Of a stretch of DNA of 64,000 nt, positions 54,740 to 63,221 are shown one piece after another. The DNA comes from Trinickia caryophylli (GTDB lineage: Bacteria; Pseudomonadota; Gammaproteobacteria; Burkholderiales; Burkholderiaceae), in assembly GCF_034424545.1 (NCBI RefSeq), contig NZ_CP139971.1, forward strand, positions 620,001-684,000. Reading direction: 5' to 3'. The notes beneath the pieces are model-generated. The model was not told the origin of the DNA and made no database searches. It saw nothing but the letters and a program-made list of their open reading frames with translations. The position numbers and the translations under genes were made by a program. The first letter of the stretch is position 1, and every line of letters begins with the position of its first letter.

Positions 54740-55003
54740 TCAGATGCCGAAATAGAGCGACCCGGGCCCGCGCGGCTCGCGGTGTCCCGACTCGCCGATG
54801 CTGCCGAGCTGCGCGCCGTAGTCCGCCGCGTCGCTGTCGCCCGCCGGCATGCGCCCGGCGTACCCCGGCTCCGCGCGCTGCAACGCCTGCTGACCCGGTG
54901 CAGCCGCGCCCGCCTCCGCCGCGGGCGCGCCCTGGGCAAACGCGGCATATCCCGCGAACGACAAGCACGCCGTTACGATCACACGGCAAAACAACCTCAT
55001 CAT
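54740..55003 (-). CDS. small exported Ala/Gly-rich protein
   Basis: 87 residues with a Sec signal peptide (MMRLFCRVIVTACLSFAGYAAFAQG, cleavage after AFA about residue 23). The mature part is Ala/Gly/Pro-rich, disordered, and ends in GPGSLYFGI. AAGGAG lies 7 bases before the ATG at 55003. It resembles the many small DUF4148-like or uncharacterised secreted proteins of Burkholderia; function unknown. Confidence 0.7.
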   Translation of the reverse strand: MMRLFCRVIVTACLSFAGYAAFAQGAPAAEAGAAAPGQQALQRAEPGYAGRMPAGDSDAADYGAQLGSIGESGHREPRGPGSLYFGI

Positions 55004-55471
55004 TGCCCATCTCCTTTTAACTGACGCGCGGAGGGCACTCGCTGCCTTCCCACCACCCTCGACCGCGAGTCTACGCGCAGGCGATTCCCCGGAAAAAGCA
55101 TCGATTTCGAGATTCACTATTGCCGGCACCGCAAGTATCGAGGGGCCGTCACGCCGGGCGTCGAATGTGGTTCTTCAGTCCGAAAAAACCGGAAAACCAC
55201 GCTGGAATCGGTTTTTCAAATTCGGTCAATCGATTTATCGCCCGGCCAAAATCGGGCAATCGGATTTTCCGGCATTTGCGCCACCGAGTCATCTGTATCC
55301 CAAGGTCGAACTTCTACTCGAACTCGTCCTTTTTGCGACAAACCGCCACCGCACGGCGACCCGTGCGCCGTCCCTTCTGATATGATCCTTCAAAAAATCC
55401 CTTCCGAATCAGTAAGGAGAAAATAACCTCGGCGATATCGGACAGGTAATATTTTCGACTTCGAGGGAGTT
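55004..55471. other. AT-rich leader region of braR with inverted repeats
   Basis: 468 bp without a convincing gene; short open frames here have no homology signs. Two inverted repeats stand out: GAAAAAACCG (55182-55191) with CGGTTTTTC (55209-55217), and CCGGCCAAAATC (55242-55253) with GATTTTCCGG (55263-55272). Either could be a terminator-like hairpin, a small-RNA element or a binding site. Confidence 0.4.
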
Positions 55472-56200
55472 ATGCCGCGTCAATTTATCGAACCGATGTC
55501 ACCACTATGGCGAGCCACGGATGAAAAAACCTGGTTCCGCGCGCTTTCTGCCCTCGGCAGCAGATTAGGCTTCGATCAGACGCTCTTCGCGGTCGTGCCT
55601 CGGCCCGGTATGCCGTACAGCGACGTCTATCTGCGCAGCGACTACCCATCCGGCTGGCGGCAAGCCTACGATGAACATGCGTTCGTGCATATCGATCCGA
55701 CTGTGGCGCATTGCACGACGCAGGTTTCGCCATTCGTCTGGTCGTCGGCATCGTTCATCGACCGGCGTCAAAAAGAAATGTATGAAGAGGCCCGGCATCA
55801 TGGGCTCTCGGCCGGCATTGCGCTGCCAATTCACGGCCCCAAGCAGGAAGTGGGCATGCTTTGCTTCGTCTCGGGCGAGCGATCGCGCCGCGAGCTGAAA
55901 AGTCAGGCGCAGCGTCACCTGTCCACGTTGACGCTGCTGCGCGACGTGGCGTTCGACACCGCGCGGCACTTCATCGCCGACCATGCACAGTCGCTCATTC
56001 CCAGGTTGACACCCCGCGAATACGAGTGCCTCAAATGGACCGCCCAGGGGAAGTCCACTTGGGAAATTGCCAGGATCTTCGGGTGCTCGGAAGCGACCGT
56101 CAATTTCCATATGACGAACATTCGTGCAAAGTTCGGCGTAAGCTCGCGCAGCGCGGCCGCGGTCAAAGCGACCCGAATGGGCTTGATAGATCCCGATTGA
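55472..56200 (+). CDS. braR: LuxR-type AHL receptor, BraR/LasR-like
   Basis: 242 residues: autoinducer domain at about 5-165, GerE HTH at about 175-242. The receptor residues are present: Trp and Tyr in SGWRQAYDEH, Asp-Pro in VHIDPTV, Trp in PFVWSS, Gly in SAGIALPIHG, and the HTH LTPREYECLKWTAQGKSTWEIA. The gene order braR-rsaL-braI with rsaL inverted matches the conserved BraI/R system of plant-associated Burkholderia, which uses 3-oxo-C14-homoserine lactone. GAGGGAG lies just before the ATG. Its 3' end overlaps the convergent rsaL by 38 bp. Confidence 0.9.
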   Translation: MPRQFIEPMSPLWRATDEKTWFRALSALGSRLGFDQTLFAVVPRPGMPYSDVYLRSDYPSGWRQAYDEHAFVHIDPTVAHCTTQVSPFVWSSASFIDRRQKEMYEEARHHGLSAGIALPIHGPKQEVGMLCFVSGERSRRELKSQAQRHLSTLTLLRDVAFDTARHFIADHAQSLIPRLTPREYECLKWTAQGKSTWEIARIFGCSEATVNFHMTNIRAKFGVSSRSAAAVKATRMGLIDPD

Positions 56201-56492
56201 GGCGTGTCAGGCGATGAACGTGCAGGCGTTTGTCAATCGCGCTCGCAATATCCTCATCGGAAATACGCGCCCCGAAATAAAGCCGCAGCAAAATCATCAC
56301 GGGCTTCGGGATATTCGCACCGAGTTCGAAACGGCTGCCTCGCGATTGCGTGACGCCAAAGCGCGCCCAGAACACTTTTTGGCTCTCTCTCACCCGCCGC
56401 CTGTATGCCTGAATAAACGCGTTATCGATTTCCACCTGAATCGGCCGTGCGAACGGATCGATATCGATCGGGTATGCGTCGGTCGCGGACAT
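56163..56492 (-). CDS. rsaL: RsaL-family repressor of the AHL synthase
   Basis: 109 residues with an HTH: FIQAYRRRVRESQKVFWARFGVTQSRGSRFELGANIPKPVMILLRLY is the RsaL-type helix-turn-helix. RsaL proteins bind the synthase promoter next to or over the lux box and hold AHL production steady. It lies between braR and braI and is transcribed away from braI, so its own promoter and braI's share the 140-bp gap. The 38-bp tail overlap with braR may allow mutual transcript interference. Confidence 0.87.
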   Translation of the reverse strand: MSATDAYPIDIDPFARPIQVEIDNAFIQAYRRRVRESQKVFWARFGVTQSRGSRFELGANIPKPVMILLRLYFGARISDEDIASAIDKRLHVHRLTRLNRDLSSPFGSL

Positions 56493-56555
56493 GTCATTTG
56501 CCTCCTTGTGTACTCGGGTACGCGCATCATCCCAAGTATTGGCCTCGATTTGTAC

Positions 56556-56608
56556 CTATCTTGCTTGACAGTTTCGCGCCGCACGCAAAGCGCATATCGT
56601 CGATGCGC
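56556..56608 (+). promoter_or_regulatory. lux box and overlapping palindrome at the braI promoter
   Basis: CTATCTTGCTTGACAG at 56556-56571 resembles the lasI lux box (CTATCTCATTTGCTAG as remembered). It lies 61 bp before braI and would be centred near -42. GCGCAT (56590-56595) and ATGCGC (56603-56608) form an inverted repeat around the expected -10 and start site, a likely RsaL operator. Confidence 0.6.
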
Positions 56609-56632
56609 ATTAGGTAATCCTATGGAGGACTG

Positions 56633-57223
56633 ATGAACGCGACGATCACGATCGGTGCACAAAAGCACTTCGATCTCGATGTACTGGCGGATATGTACCG
56701 GCTACGCGCAAAGGTGTTCGGAGAGCGGATGGGGTGGGAAGTCGCCATTCTCTCCGGCATGGAAATCGATGGCTACGACGCGCTGTCGCCCCATTATCTG
56801 CTTGTCCACGACGAGAAAAACACGCTATGCGGCTGCTGGCGCCTGCTGCCCACGGTCGGCCCGTACATGTTGCGCGACACCTTCGGGCAATTGCTGCACG
56901 GCCAGAGCGCCCCCTCGTCGCCCGACGTCTGGGAGCTCAGCCGTTTTGCGATCGTTTCGCCCACCAAGGGGGGCTTCGGCTTCGCCGCGCTCGTGCTCGA
57001 TACGATGCGCGAGGTCGTCCGATTCGCCGACCGGATGGGCATCGCACGCTACGTCACCGTGACCACCACCGCCGTCGAACGCATGTTGCGCATGGCCGGC
57101 ATCGAGACGCACCGGTTCGGCCCGCCCATTCGCATCGGCGTGGAAAATGCTGTAGGACTCACGATCGAACTCGGCGCTCAGACCCATCAGGCGCTCTTCG
57201 AGCAGGTGGAGGAAGCGCACTGA
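56633..57223 (+). CDS. braI: LuxI-type AHL synthase, BraI/LasI-like
   Basis: 196 residues resembling LasI: MYRLRAKVFGERMGW (N-terminal Arg, Phe and Trp), MEIDGYDALSPHYLLV (the conserved Asp), GCWRLLPTVGPYMLRDTF, WELSRFAIVS (Glu and Arg) and VTVTTTAVERMLRMAG. This last Thr-rich stretch is typical of synthases making 3-oxo, long-chain AHLs. GGAGGA is 4 bases before the ATG. Probably produces 3-oxo-C14-HSL as known for BraI; the product is inferred. Confidence 0.92.
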   Translation: MNATITIGAQKHFDLDVLADMYRLRAKVFGERMGWEVAILSGMEIDGYDALSPHYLLVHDEKNTLCGCWRLLPTVGPYMLRDTFGQLLHGQSAPSSPDVWELSRFAIVSPTKGGFGFAALVLDTMREVVRFADRMGIARYVTVTTTAVERMLRMAGIETHRFGPPIRIGVENAVGLTIELGAQTHQALFEQVEEAH

Positions 57224-57247
57224 CGAACGCGCGGCGCGCCGCGGCTT

Positions 57248-57913
57248 TCAACGCGCCGCCGTAAGCAATCGCTTAGGACCACTGACGAAGGGGCTTCCGG
57301 GCTCGTAGAACCGCAAAAGCGCGTGCATCTCGCGGCTGAGCCCGATTCGCTTCGTCGCCGCGACGGCACGCGAGGCGGCGCGCGCGGACTCATCCGCCGC
57401 GCGCCCGATCCAGAGCGCACCGCCTGCGCAAAGGTCGGCGCCGTCGTGCTCGGGGCCGATGTCGAACGCCGCGCACAGGCGGCCCGGGCCACGCGCCAGA
57501 TCGATTGCGGCCACCTCGCCGCGTCGTTCGCGCATCAGCGCAATGCCTCCCACCGGCTCGACGGCACGAAAGAGCACGGCCGCGCCGAGGCCTTCAGCTT
57601 CGGCCGACATGTTGATCATGTACGACGCACCGTAGACCAGGCGAACGTAGGCATGCCCCGGCGGGCGAAAGAGCGCGGCGTTGTACCGGCGCAGCCCGCG
57701 ATAGGCATGGCTCGTGGAATCCCCGAGCGGATAGGCTTCAGTCTCGACGAGCCGGCCGCTCACACGCCCCTGCGGCAAGTCGTGCACCAGGTACTTGCCG
57801 ACCATGAAGCGGGCCAGTTGCACCGTGTCGACGGGCAATTCCTCGCGCGCGAGCGCGATGATCGCGACCGGCGCGGCGCGGCTATCGCCGACTTCCAAAG
57901 CGGATGTTTTCAT
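57248..57913 (-). CDS. DNA-3-methyladenine glycosylase (AAG/MPG family)
   Basis: 221 residues. The family fingerprint [21 protein letters not shown] (near residue 52, with the catalytic Glu) is followed by [19 protein letters not shown] and [12 protein letters not shown]. It removes alkylated purines such as 3-methyladenine and hypoxanthine from DNA in base-excision repair. Its stop is 24 bp from the convergent braI. No operon partner. Confidence 0.9.
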   Translation of the reverse strand: MKTSALEVGDSRAAPVAIIALAREELPVDTVQLARFMVGKYLVHDLPQGRVSGRLVETEAYPLGDSTSHAYRGLRRYNAALFRPPGHAYVRLVYGASYMINMSAEAEGLGAAVLFRAVEPVGGIALMRERRGEVAAIDLARGPGRLCAAFDIGPEHDGADLCAGGALWIGRAADESARAASRAVAATKRIGLSREMHALLRFYEPGSPFVSGPKRLLTAAR

Positions 57914-58029
57914 CGGCGGACGAGCAAGCGAGGTCGGTTATCTTATTCGATGTTGTATAAACAGACGATTGCGCCGCGCCCTGCGGCGTTCCTTCGCCCC
58001 CACAACAGAGAACAGAGGACCCCCTGACG

Positions 58030-59118
58030 ATGCCCCGACCGCACCATCCGCTACCCGTCTGGACACTGCTTACGCCGCTTGCCGCCTGGATCGTGCTGGC
58101 CGCTTCGGCCTACGTGGGCGACCGCGGCCTCTTTCTCGCAATCGTATCCGCCACGCTTGCCGGCACAGTATTCGCGGCGGTGCATCACGCGGAGGTGGTG
58201 GCCCATCGCGTCGGCGAGCCGCTCGGCACGCTCGTGCTCGCCGTGGCCGTCACGATCATCGAGGTGGCGTTGATCGTCTCGGTCATGCTCTCGGCTGGCC
58301 CCGAAAAATCGGGGCTCGCCCGCGACACCGTATTTGCCGCGGTCATGATCGTGTGCAACGGTATCGTGGGCCTCTGCCTGCTGATGGGTGGATTGCGCCA
58401 CGGCGAGCAGGACTTCCGCGTAAGCGGCGCCAACGCCGCGCTCTCGGTGCTCGCCGCGCTCTCGGTCCTCACCCTCGTGATGCCGAACTACCTGACGGCC
58501 GCGCCCGGCCCCGTGCTCTCGATTCCTCAACTCGCCTTCGCCGGCGTCTCGTCGCTCGTGCTGTACAGCGTGTTCGTTTTCATTCAGACCGTCCGCCACC
58601 GCGACTACTTCCTCGTCGCCCACGTGCACGATGGCGGGGCCGCGCATGCGGCGCCCCCTTCGGGGCGCGTGGCGCTTGCAAGCAGCCTCGCACTCGTTGC
58701 CTCGCTCGTGGCGGTCGTGCTCCTGGCCAAGCGCCTCTCGCCCGCCGTGGAGCGAGCCGTTGCCGCGGCAGGCGCGCCAGAAGCGGTCGTCGGCATCGTG
58801 ATTGCCGGACTCGTACTGCTGCCCGAAGGGATGGCCGCCGCCCGCGCGGCGCACGCCAATCGCCTTCAAACGAGTCTCAATCTCGCGCTTGGGTCGGCGC
58901 TCGCCAGTATCGGCCTGACCATTCCAAGTGTGGCGGCGGTATTCGTCTGGAACGGCCGCCCGCTTGCACTCGGCCTGGGCGGCATGGAAACGGTGCTGCT
59001 CGCGCTGACGCTGCTCGTCAGCACGCTCACGCTCGCCACTGGGCGTACGACGATCCTGCAAGGCGCCGTCCATCTTTCGGTGTTCGCCGCCTACCTGTTT
59101 CTGTCCGTCGTCCGCTGA
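58030..59118 (+). CDS. chaA: Ca2+:H+ antiporter (ChaA/CAX type)
   Basis: 362 residues, about 11 TM helices. The two alpha-repeat signatures are FAAVHHAEVVAHRVGEPLGTLVLAVAVTIIEVALI near residue 48 and VLLPEGMAAARAAHANRLQTSLNLALGSALASIGLTIP near 265, with the exchange-site Glu residues. A His-rich cytoplasmic loop (AHVHDGGAAHAA) lies between the halves. It exports Ca2+ or Na+ in exchange for protons. Confidence 0.9.
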   Translation: MPRPHHPLPVWTLLTPLAAWIVLAASAYVGDRGLFLAIVSATLAGTVFAAVHHAEVVAHRVGEPLGTLVLAVAVTIIEVALIVSVMLSAGPEKSGLARDTVFAAVMIVCNGIVGLCLLMGGLRHGEQDFRVSGANAALSVLAALSVLTLVMPNYLTAAPGPVLSIPQLAFAGVSSLVLYSVFVFIQTVRHRDYFLVAHVHDGGAAHAAPPSGRVALASSLALVASLVAVVLLAKRLSPAVERAVAAAGAPEAVVGIVIAGLVLLPEGMAAARAAHANRLQTSLNLALGSALASIGLTIPSVAAVFVWNGRPLALGLGGMETVLLALTLLVSTLTLATGRTTILQGAVHLSVFAAYLFLSVVR

Positions 59119-59512
59119 ACTTCGCCGGCCGATTGGCGGCCATCGCCGGCATCGGGCGCGATCGCAACTCGTGACGCGGCAAACATCCAAGTTGCGCAAA
59201 GGTGACAAAGGTGCAACAGAAATGTATCGAAATGCGGCGGGGCCTGGCCGGTCACAGCGCGCGCCCGGTCGGCATCGCACGCCGCGACGGCTCAGGCCGG
59301 GCGGTACCCGCACTGAAGGGCGGCAGGGTCGGCCACCCCGGCTGCGCCGTTAGTTTCAGACGTAACCAGTAGAAACACATTTGACGAAAAAGGGGCCGCG
59401 TTGCCCGTTAAAATACGGCCCGCTTTCCCTTACATGTTCCGCCGCCACCGGCCGCCGGCCTCGTGGCGCCACTTGTTCTGTTACCGCCACCGGACGAAGC
59501 GTCCCGAGCAGC
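59119..59512. other. gap between chaA and the HTH/receiver-like gene
   Basis: 394 bp with no gene of support. Only a moderately AT-rich stretch (59190-59235) that may hold the downstream promoter is seen. Confidence 0.4.
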
Positions 59513-60367
59513 ATGACCAACGACGCAACCTCAATGGACTCACTGGCCGTCGCCGAGCGCGTACGCGCCTTGATGAGCCGTCACGGCATTGCCAAGCGGC
59601 AGCAGACGACCGAGCTTTGCCGCATCCTCGAGCTCAGCTTCTCGCAAGGGCACCGCAAGCTGCGCGGCAGCAGCCCGTGGACGCTCGCGCAAATCCGCAA
59701 GGTTGCGCAGGCATTCAACGAACCGGCGGCCCAGCTCGTCGGGATGGGTGCAGGTGCCATCACGCCGGCCGACGCGCAGGCCCACGACGCGCTGCTGTGC
59801 GTCGGCACGGCGCAGTGGCCCTGCATCGCATGGATAGCCGGGCCCGCCAACGCCCACCGCTGCAGCGAATTCGTCGCCTATGCACGCGCCGGGCAGTGGC
59901 GCGTCGTGCGCTGCGAAGGCACGCCGGAGCCCGATGCATGCGACGTCGTCAGAATCGAAATCCATCCTCAACGGACCCAGGTGTGCCGGCCGAGCGTGGC
60001 GATCGTCGACAGCGATCATGCGGCAGCCGAAGCGCTGCGCGACTACCTCGCGCAAAACGGGTTTGCGCCGGTGCTGCTCGACGGCCTGCCCGCGTTCGAA
60101 CGCGCCCTTGGCACGCAAACGTTTGACGCCGTCGTCACCGACTGGCTGTTCGGCGAACAAACGGCGGCCTCGGCCATCGAAACGCTGCGGCGCTCGCCGA
60201 AGCCCGACGTCCCCGTCATCCTGTTGACGGGCGAATTGCTGACCGGCAAAGCAAGCGAATCGGACATCAGCGAACTGATTCGCCGCTTCGACGTGACCTG
60301 TTACGAAAAGCCCGCGAGGCTCGCGATTCTCGTGGCCGACCTGTCGAAACGCCTCGGGCATGCGTGA
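59513..60367 (+). CDS. HTH protein with degenerate receiver-like C domain
   Basis: 284 residues. An N-terminal DNA-binding-like helical part (about 12-75: VRALMSRHGIAKRQQTTELCRILELSFSQGHRKLRGSSPWTLAQIRKVAQAF) resembles a BetR/XRE-type helix-turn-helix. A middle beta-rich part is at about 80-160. Residues about 163-284 look like a receiver (SVAIVDSDHAAAEALRDYL, FDAVVTDWLFGEQ, VPVILLTGE, CYEKPARLAILVADL). The phospho-site Asp in VVTDW and the Thr and Lys positions are kept, but the usual acidic pair at the N terminus reads VDSD. An output-first, receiver-last order is rare. Upstream starts are open; ATG 59513 is the best. Confidence 0.8.
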   Translation: MTNDATSMDSLAVAERVRALMSRHGIAKRQQTTELCRILELSFSQGHRKLRGSSPWTLAQIRKVAQAFNEPAAQLVGMGAGAITPADAQAHDALLCVGTAQWPCIAWIAGPANAHRCSEFVAYARAGQWRVVRCEGTPEPDACDVVRIEIHPQRTQVCRPSVAIVDSDHAAAEALRDYLAQNGFAPVLLDGLPAFERALGTQTFDAVVTDWLFGEQTAASAIETLRRSPKPDVPVILLTGELLTGKASESDISELIRRFDVTCYEKPARLAILVADLSKRLGHA

Positions 60368-60400
60368 ACAAAGGCCACCCCGCTCGCGGCCCACGCCCGC

Positions 60401-61912
60401 TCAAAGGTCGAACCGAACGCCTTGCGCAAGCGGCAGCGCACCGCTGTAGTTGATCGTATTCGTCGCCCGGCGCATGTAGCTCTTCCACGCGTCCGAGCCC
60501 GATTCGCGCCCACCGCCCGTCTCTTTTTCTCCGCCGAACGCGCCGCCGATCTCGGCGCCGCTCGTGCCGATATTGACGTTCACGATGCCGCAATCGCTGC
60601 CCGCGGACGACATGAAACGCTCGGCCTCGCGCACGTCGTTCGTGAGTATCGCCGACGAAAGCCCCTGCGGCACCGCGTTATGCAACGCGATGGCGTGTTC
60701 CAGGTCGTCGTACTCGAGCACATAGAGAACGGGAGCGAAGGTCTCGCGCTCGACGACGGCCGTCTGCGCCGGCATGCGCACGAGTGCCGGCCTGACGTAG
60801 TAGGCGCCATCCGCGCCCACCGGCACGCGTTCGCCGCCCGCCACGCGCCCACCCTGCGCCCGGGCATCGGCCAGCGCCTGCTGCATCGCATCGAAGGCCG
60901 CGCGGTCGACGAGCGGCCCCACGAGCGTGCCTGCGTCGAACGGATCGCCAACCTCCACCGAGGCGAACGCCGATTCGAGCCGCGGCAGCAGCGTGCCGGC
61001 CAGGCTGCGGTGCACGATGAGCCGGCGCAACGTCGTGCACCGCTGTCCGGCCGTGCCCACGGCGGCGAACGTCACGGCACGCACCGCCAGATCGAGATCG
61101 GCGCTCGGTGCGACGATCATGCCATTGTTGCCGCCCAGCTCGAGGATGCTGCGCGCGAGACGCTTGCCGAGCACCTGCGCCACCTCCTTGCCCATCCGAA
61201 CGCTGCCGGTCGCGCTGACGAGCGGAACCTTCGCCGAGCCGGCGAGCGCCTCGCCGACGTCGCGGCCCCCGATGGCAAGCTGGAGCAGGCCGCCCGGCGC
61301 GACGCCCGGGTGCGTCTCCTCGAACTTGAACAATGCGCGTTGAAAGAGTGCATGACAGGCGATGGCCGTAAGCGGCGTCTTCTCCGAAGGCTTCCAGACG
61401 ATGGCATTGCCGCAGACGAGCGCGAGCGCCGCATTCCAAGCCCATACCGCCACCGGGAAGTTGAACGCCGAGATCACGCCGCATACGCCCAGCGGGTGCC
61501 ACGTCTCCATCATGCGGTGGCCGGGCCGCTCCGAGGCAATCGTCAAGCCATATAACTGGCGCGACAGACCCACGGCGAAATCGCAGATGTCGATCATCTC
61601 CTGGACCTCGCCCAGCCCTTCCGAGCGGATCTTGCCCGTTTCCAGCGTCACGAGCCGGGCCAGCACGTCCTTTTCCTCGCGCAGCACGTTGCCGAGCACA
61701 CGAACGAGTTCGCCGCGCCGGGGCGCCGGCACGTTGCGCCACTTCAGAAAGTCCGCATGTGCCGCATCGATCTTGCGTTCGACGTCGGCCGGCTTGTCGA
61801 CGGCGAGCATCGCGACCGTCGCGCCGTCGCATGGCGACCGGGCGGTGAGCGCATTGCCCGCCCAGATGGAGAGATCGACGTCGAGCGCGGCAAGTAGGTC
61901 GTTGGCTTGCAT
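60401..61912 (-). CDS. amaB: L-piperidine-6-carboxylate (2-aminoadipate semialdehyde) dehydrogenase AmaB
   Basis: 503-residue aldehyde dehydrogenase of the ALDH7 group. The catalytic Cys is in GTAGQRCTTLRRL (about residue 297) and the general-base Glu in ILELGGNN (about 263). ALDH7-specific stretches are RPGHRMMETWHPLGVCGVISAFNFPVAVWAWN and GGAFGGEKETGGGRESGSDAWK. It oxidises piperidine-6-carboxylate semialdehyde to 2-aminoadipate in lysine/pipecolate breakdown. GAGGA lies 6 bases before the ATG at 61912. With the lysR and FAD oxidoreductase genes beside it, the set mirrors amaA-amaB-lysR of Pseudomonas putida. Confidence 0.92.
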   Translation of the reverse strand: MQANDLLAALDVDLSIWAGNALTARSPCDGATVAMLAVDKPADVERKIDAAHADFLKWRNVPAPRRGELVRVLGNVLREEKDVLARLVTLETGKIRSEGLGEVQEMIDICDFAVGLSRQLYGLTIASERPGHRMMETWHPLGVCGVISAFNFPVAVWAWNAALALVCGNAIVWKPSEKTPLTAIACHALFQRALFKFEETHPGVAPGGLLQLAIGGRDVGEALAGSAKVPLVSATGSVRMGKEVAQVLGKRLARSILELGGNNGMIVAPSADLDLAVRAVTFAAVGTAGQRCTTLRRLIVHRSLAGTLLPRLESAFASVEVGDPFDAGTLVGPLVDRAAFDAMQQALADARAQGGRVAGGERVPVGADGAYYVRPALVRMPAQTAVVERETFAPVLYVLEYDDLEHAIALHNAVPQGLSSAILTNDVREAERFMSSAGSDCGIVNVNIGTSGAEIGGAFGGEKETGGGRESGSDAWKSYMRRATNTINYSGALPLAQGVRFDL

Positions 61913-62156
61913 GAGATCCTCTTTGATCGAAGCGGATTCGAGCCCGGCTGGGTAATGCGGCCGGAACGGGTTCGTGCGGCCCCGAGGCGGCGACGAAAAC
62001 ATATGCGGGGCGCTGCCTCACGATTGAAGCGCTTTCAGGCGCCATCCGCAAGGGCGCGCCGGTGCGCCCCCGAGCTGTTCGCGTCGATTGCAGGCTGACG
62101 CTTGCGGTGGCCAGCCGACGAGGGACGGTACTCGCTCGGTTGAATAGGCCTGGGGC

Positions 62157-63023
62157 CTAACCCCCCGTTTGCTCCACGAGCCAGCTCTTGAACGTCTGCA
62201 TTGCCGGCGTCATGCGTTTCGACCTCAGCCACGTGAGCCAGTAGCTGCCCGCGTCCACGTCGAGATCGAACACGCGCGTAAGACGCCCCGATCGCAGTTC
62301 GCGCTCGAACATGCTCGAGGGCGCGAGCGCAACACCCGCGCCTTGCATCGCCGCTTCCACCATGAGCCGCGACGAGTCGAATACGGGACCGCGAATCGTC
62401 CATGGCTCGAGCCCGGCGGCGGCAAGCCAGTGCGACCATTCGTCGGCCCGGTACGATCGCAGCAGTGTCTCGTTCGCGAGATCGGACGGCGTACGCAAGC
62501 GCGCGGCCACTTCGGGTGCGCCCAGCACCGCGAGCGGCGCGGCACAGAGCCGCACGGCGTGAATTCCGGGCCAGGCGCCGGCACCGAAGCGGATCGCGCA
62601 ATCGATCCCCTCCGCGGCAACGTCGACGAGATTGTTGTGCGTGAGCAGGCGCAGTTCGACGAACGGGTGCGCCGCACGGAATTGCTTGAGTCTCGGCATC
62701 AGCCAGCCGACGGCGAACGTGCCCACTGCACCGACCGTCAGCACCTCGTGGAAATGACCGCCATCGAATTGCCGAAGTACCGCATCGATTCGGTCGAAGG
62801 CATCGCTCAGCACCGGCAGCAGGGCCAGCCCCTCGTCGGTCATGGCGAGCCCGCGCGGCAGGCGCCGGAACAGCACGGCCCCGAGCCGCTCTTCGAGCGC
62901 CCGCACTTGCTGGCTCACCGCCGCCTGCGTGACGTTGAGCTCGCGCGCCGCACGCGTGAAGCTCAAATGTCGCGCTGCGGATTCGAATGCGCGCAGCGCA
63001 TTCAACGGCAGATAACGTCCCAT
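62157..63023 (-). CDS. LysR-family regulator, GcvA/AmpR type
   Basis: 288 residues. N-terminal winged helix (YLPLNALRAFESAARHLSFTRAARELNVTQAAVSQQVRALEERLGAVLFRRLPRG) and a C-terminal LysR substrate-binding domain with the GcvA-type signatures AVGWLMPRL and DCAIRFGAGAWPG. It lies between amaB (same strand, downstream) and the divergent amaA-like gene, so it probably controls both in response to a lysine or pipecolate intermediate. The ATG at 63023 is the family start. Confidence 0.9.
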   Translation of the reverse strand: MGRYLPLNALRAFESAARHLSFTRAARELNVTQAAVSQQVRALEERLGAVLFRRLPRGLAMTDEGLALLPVLSDAFDRIDAVLRQFDGGHFHEVLTVGAVGTFAVGWLMPRLKQFRAAHPFVELRLLTHNNLVDVAAEGIDCAIRFGAGAWPGIHAVRLCAAPLAVLGAPEVAARLRTPSDLANETLLRSYRADEWSHWLAAAGLEPWTIRGPVFDSSRLMVEAAMQGAGVALAPSSMFERELRSGRLTRVFDLDVDAGSYWLTWLRSKRMTPAMQTFKSWLVEQTGG

Positions 63024-63221
63024 TGCAAATCGATCCCCGGCGATGTGTTTCGTGCGCAAAAATATCACCGATCGCCGCAGGGCAGCGCCGAACATGCCAA
63101 ATCGCCGCGCACGTGGAAAAGACGCAGAGTCGCATGCGTCTGGGCACACATACGCACCGGATGGCGGGCATCATGCCGATGATGCCGTGCGCTCGTTCAA
63201 CGAATCAGGAGGAAACCGGTC

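Noticed and set aside
55120..55385. Two short plus-strand frames of 72 and 86 codons
   Set aside because: No ribosome-binding site, no recognisable domain, and the sequence is AT-rich and full of inverted repeats.
62145..62159. Palindrome TAGGCC-TGG-GGCCTA at the lysR stop
   Set aside because: The stem is only 6 bp and no T-run follows; too weak to call a terminator.
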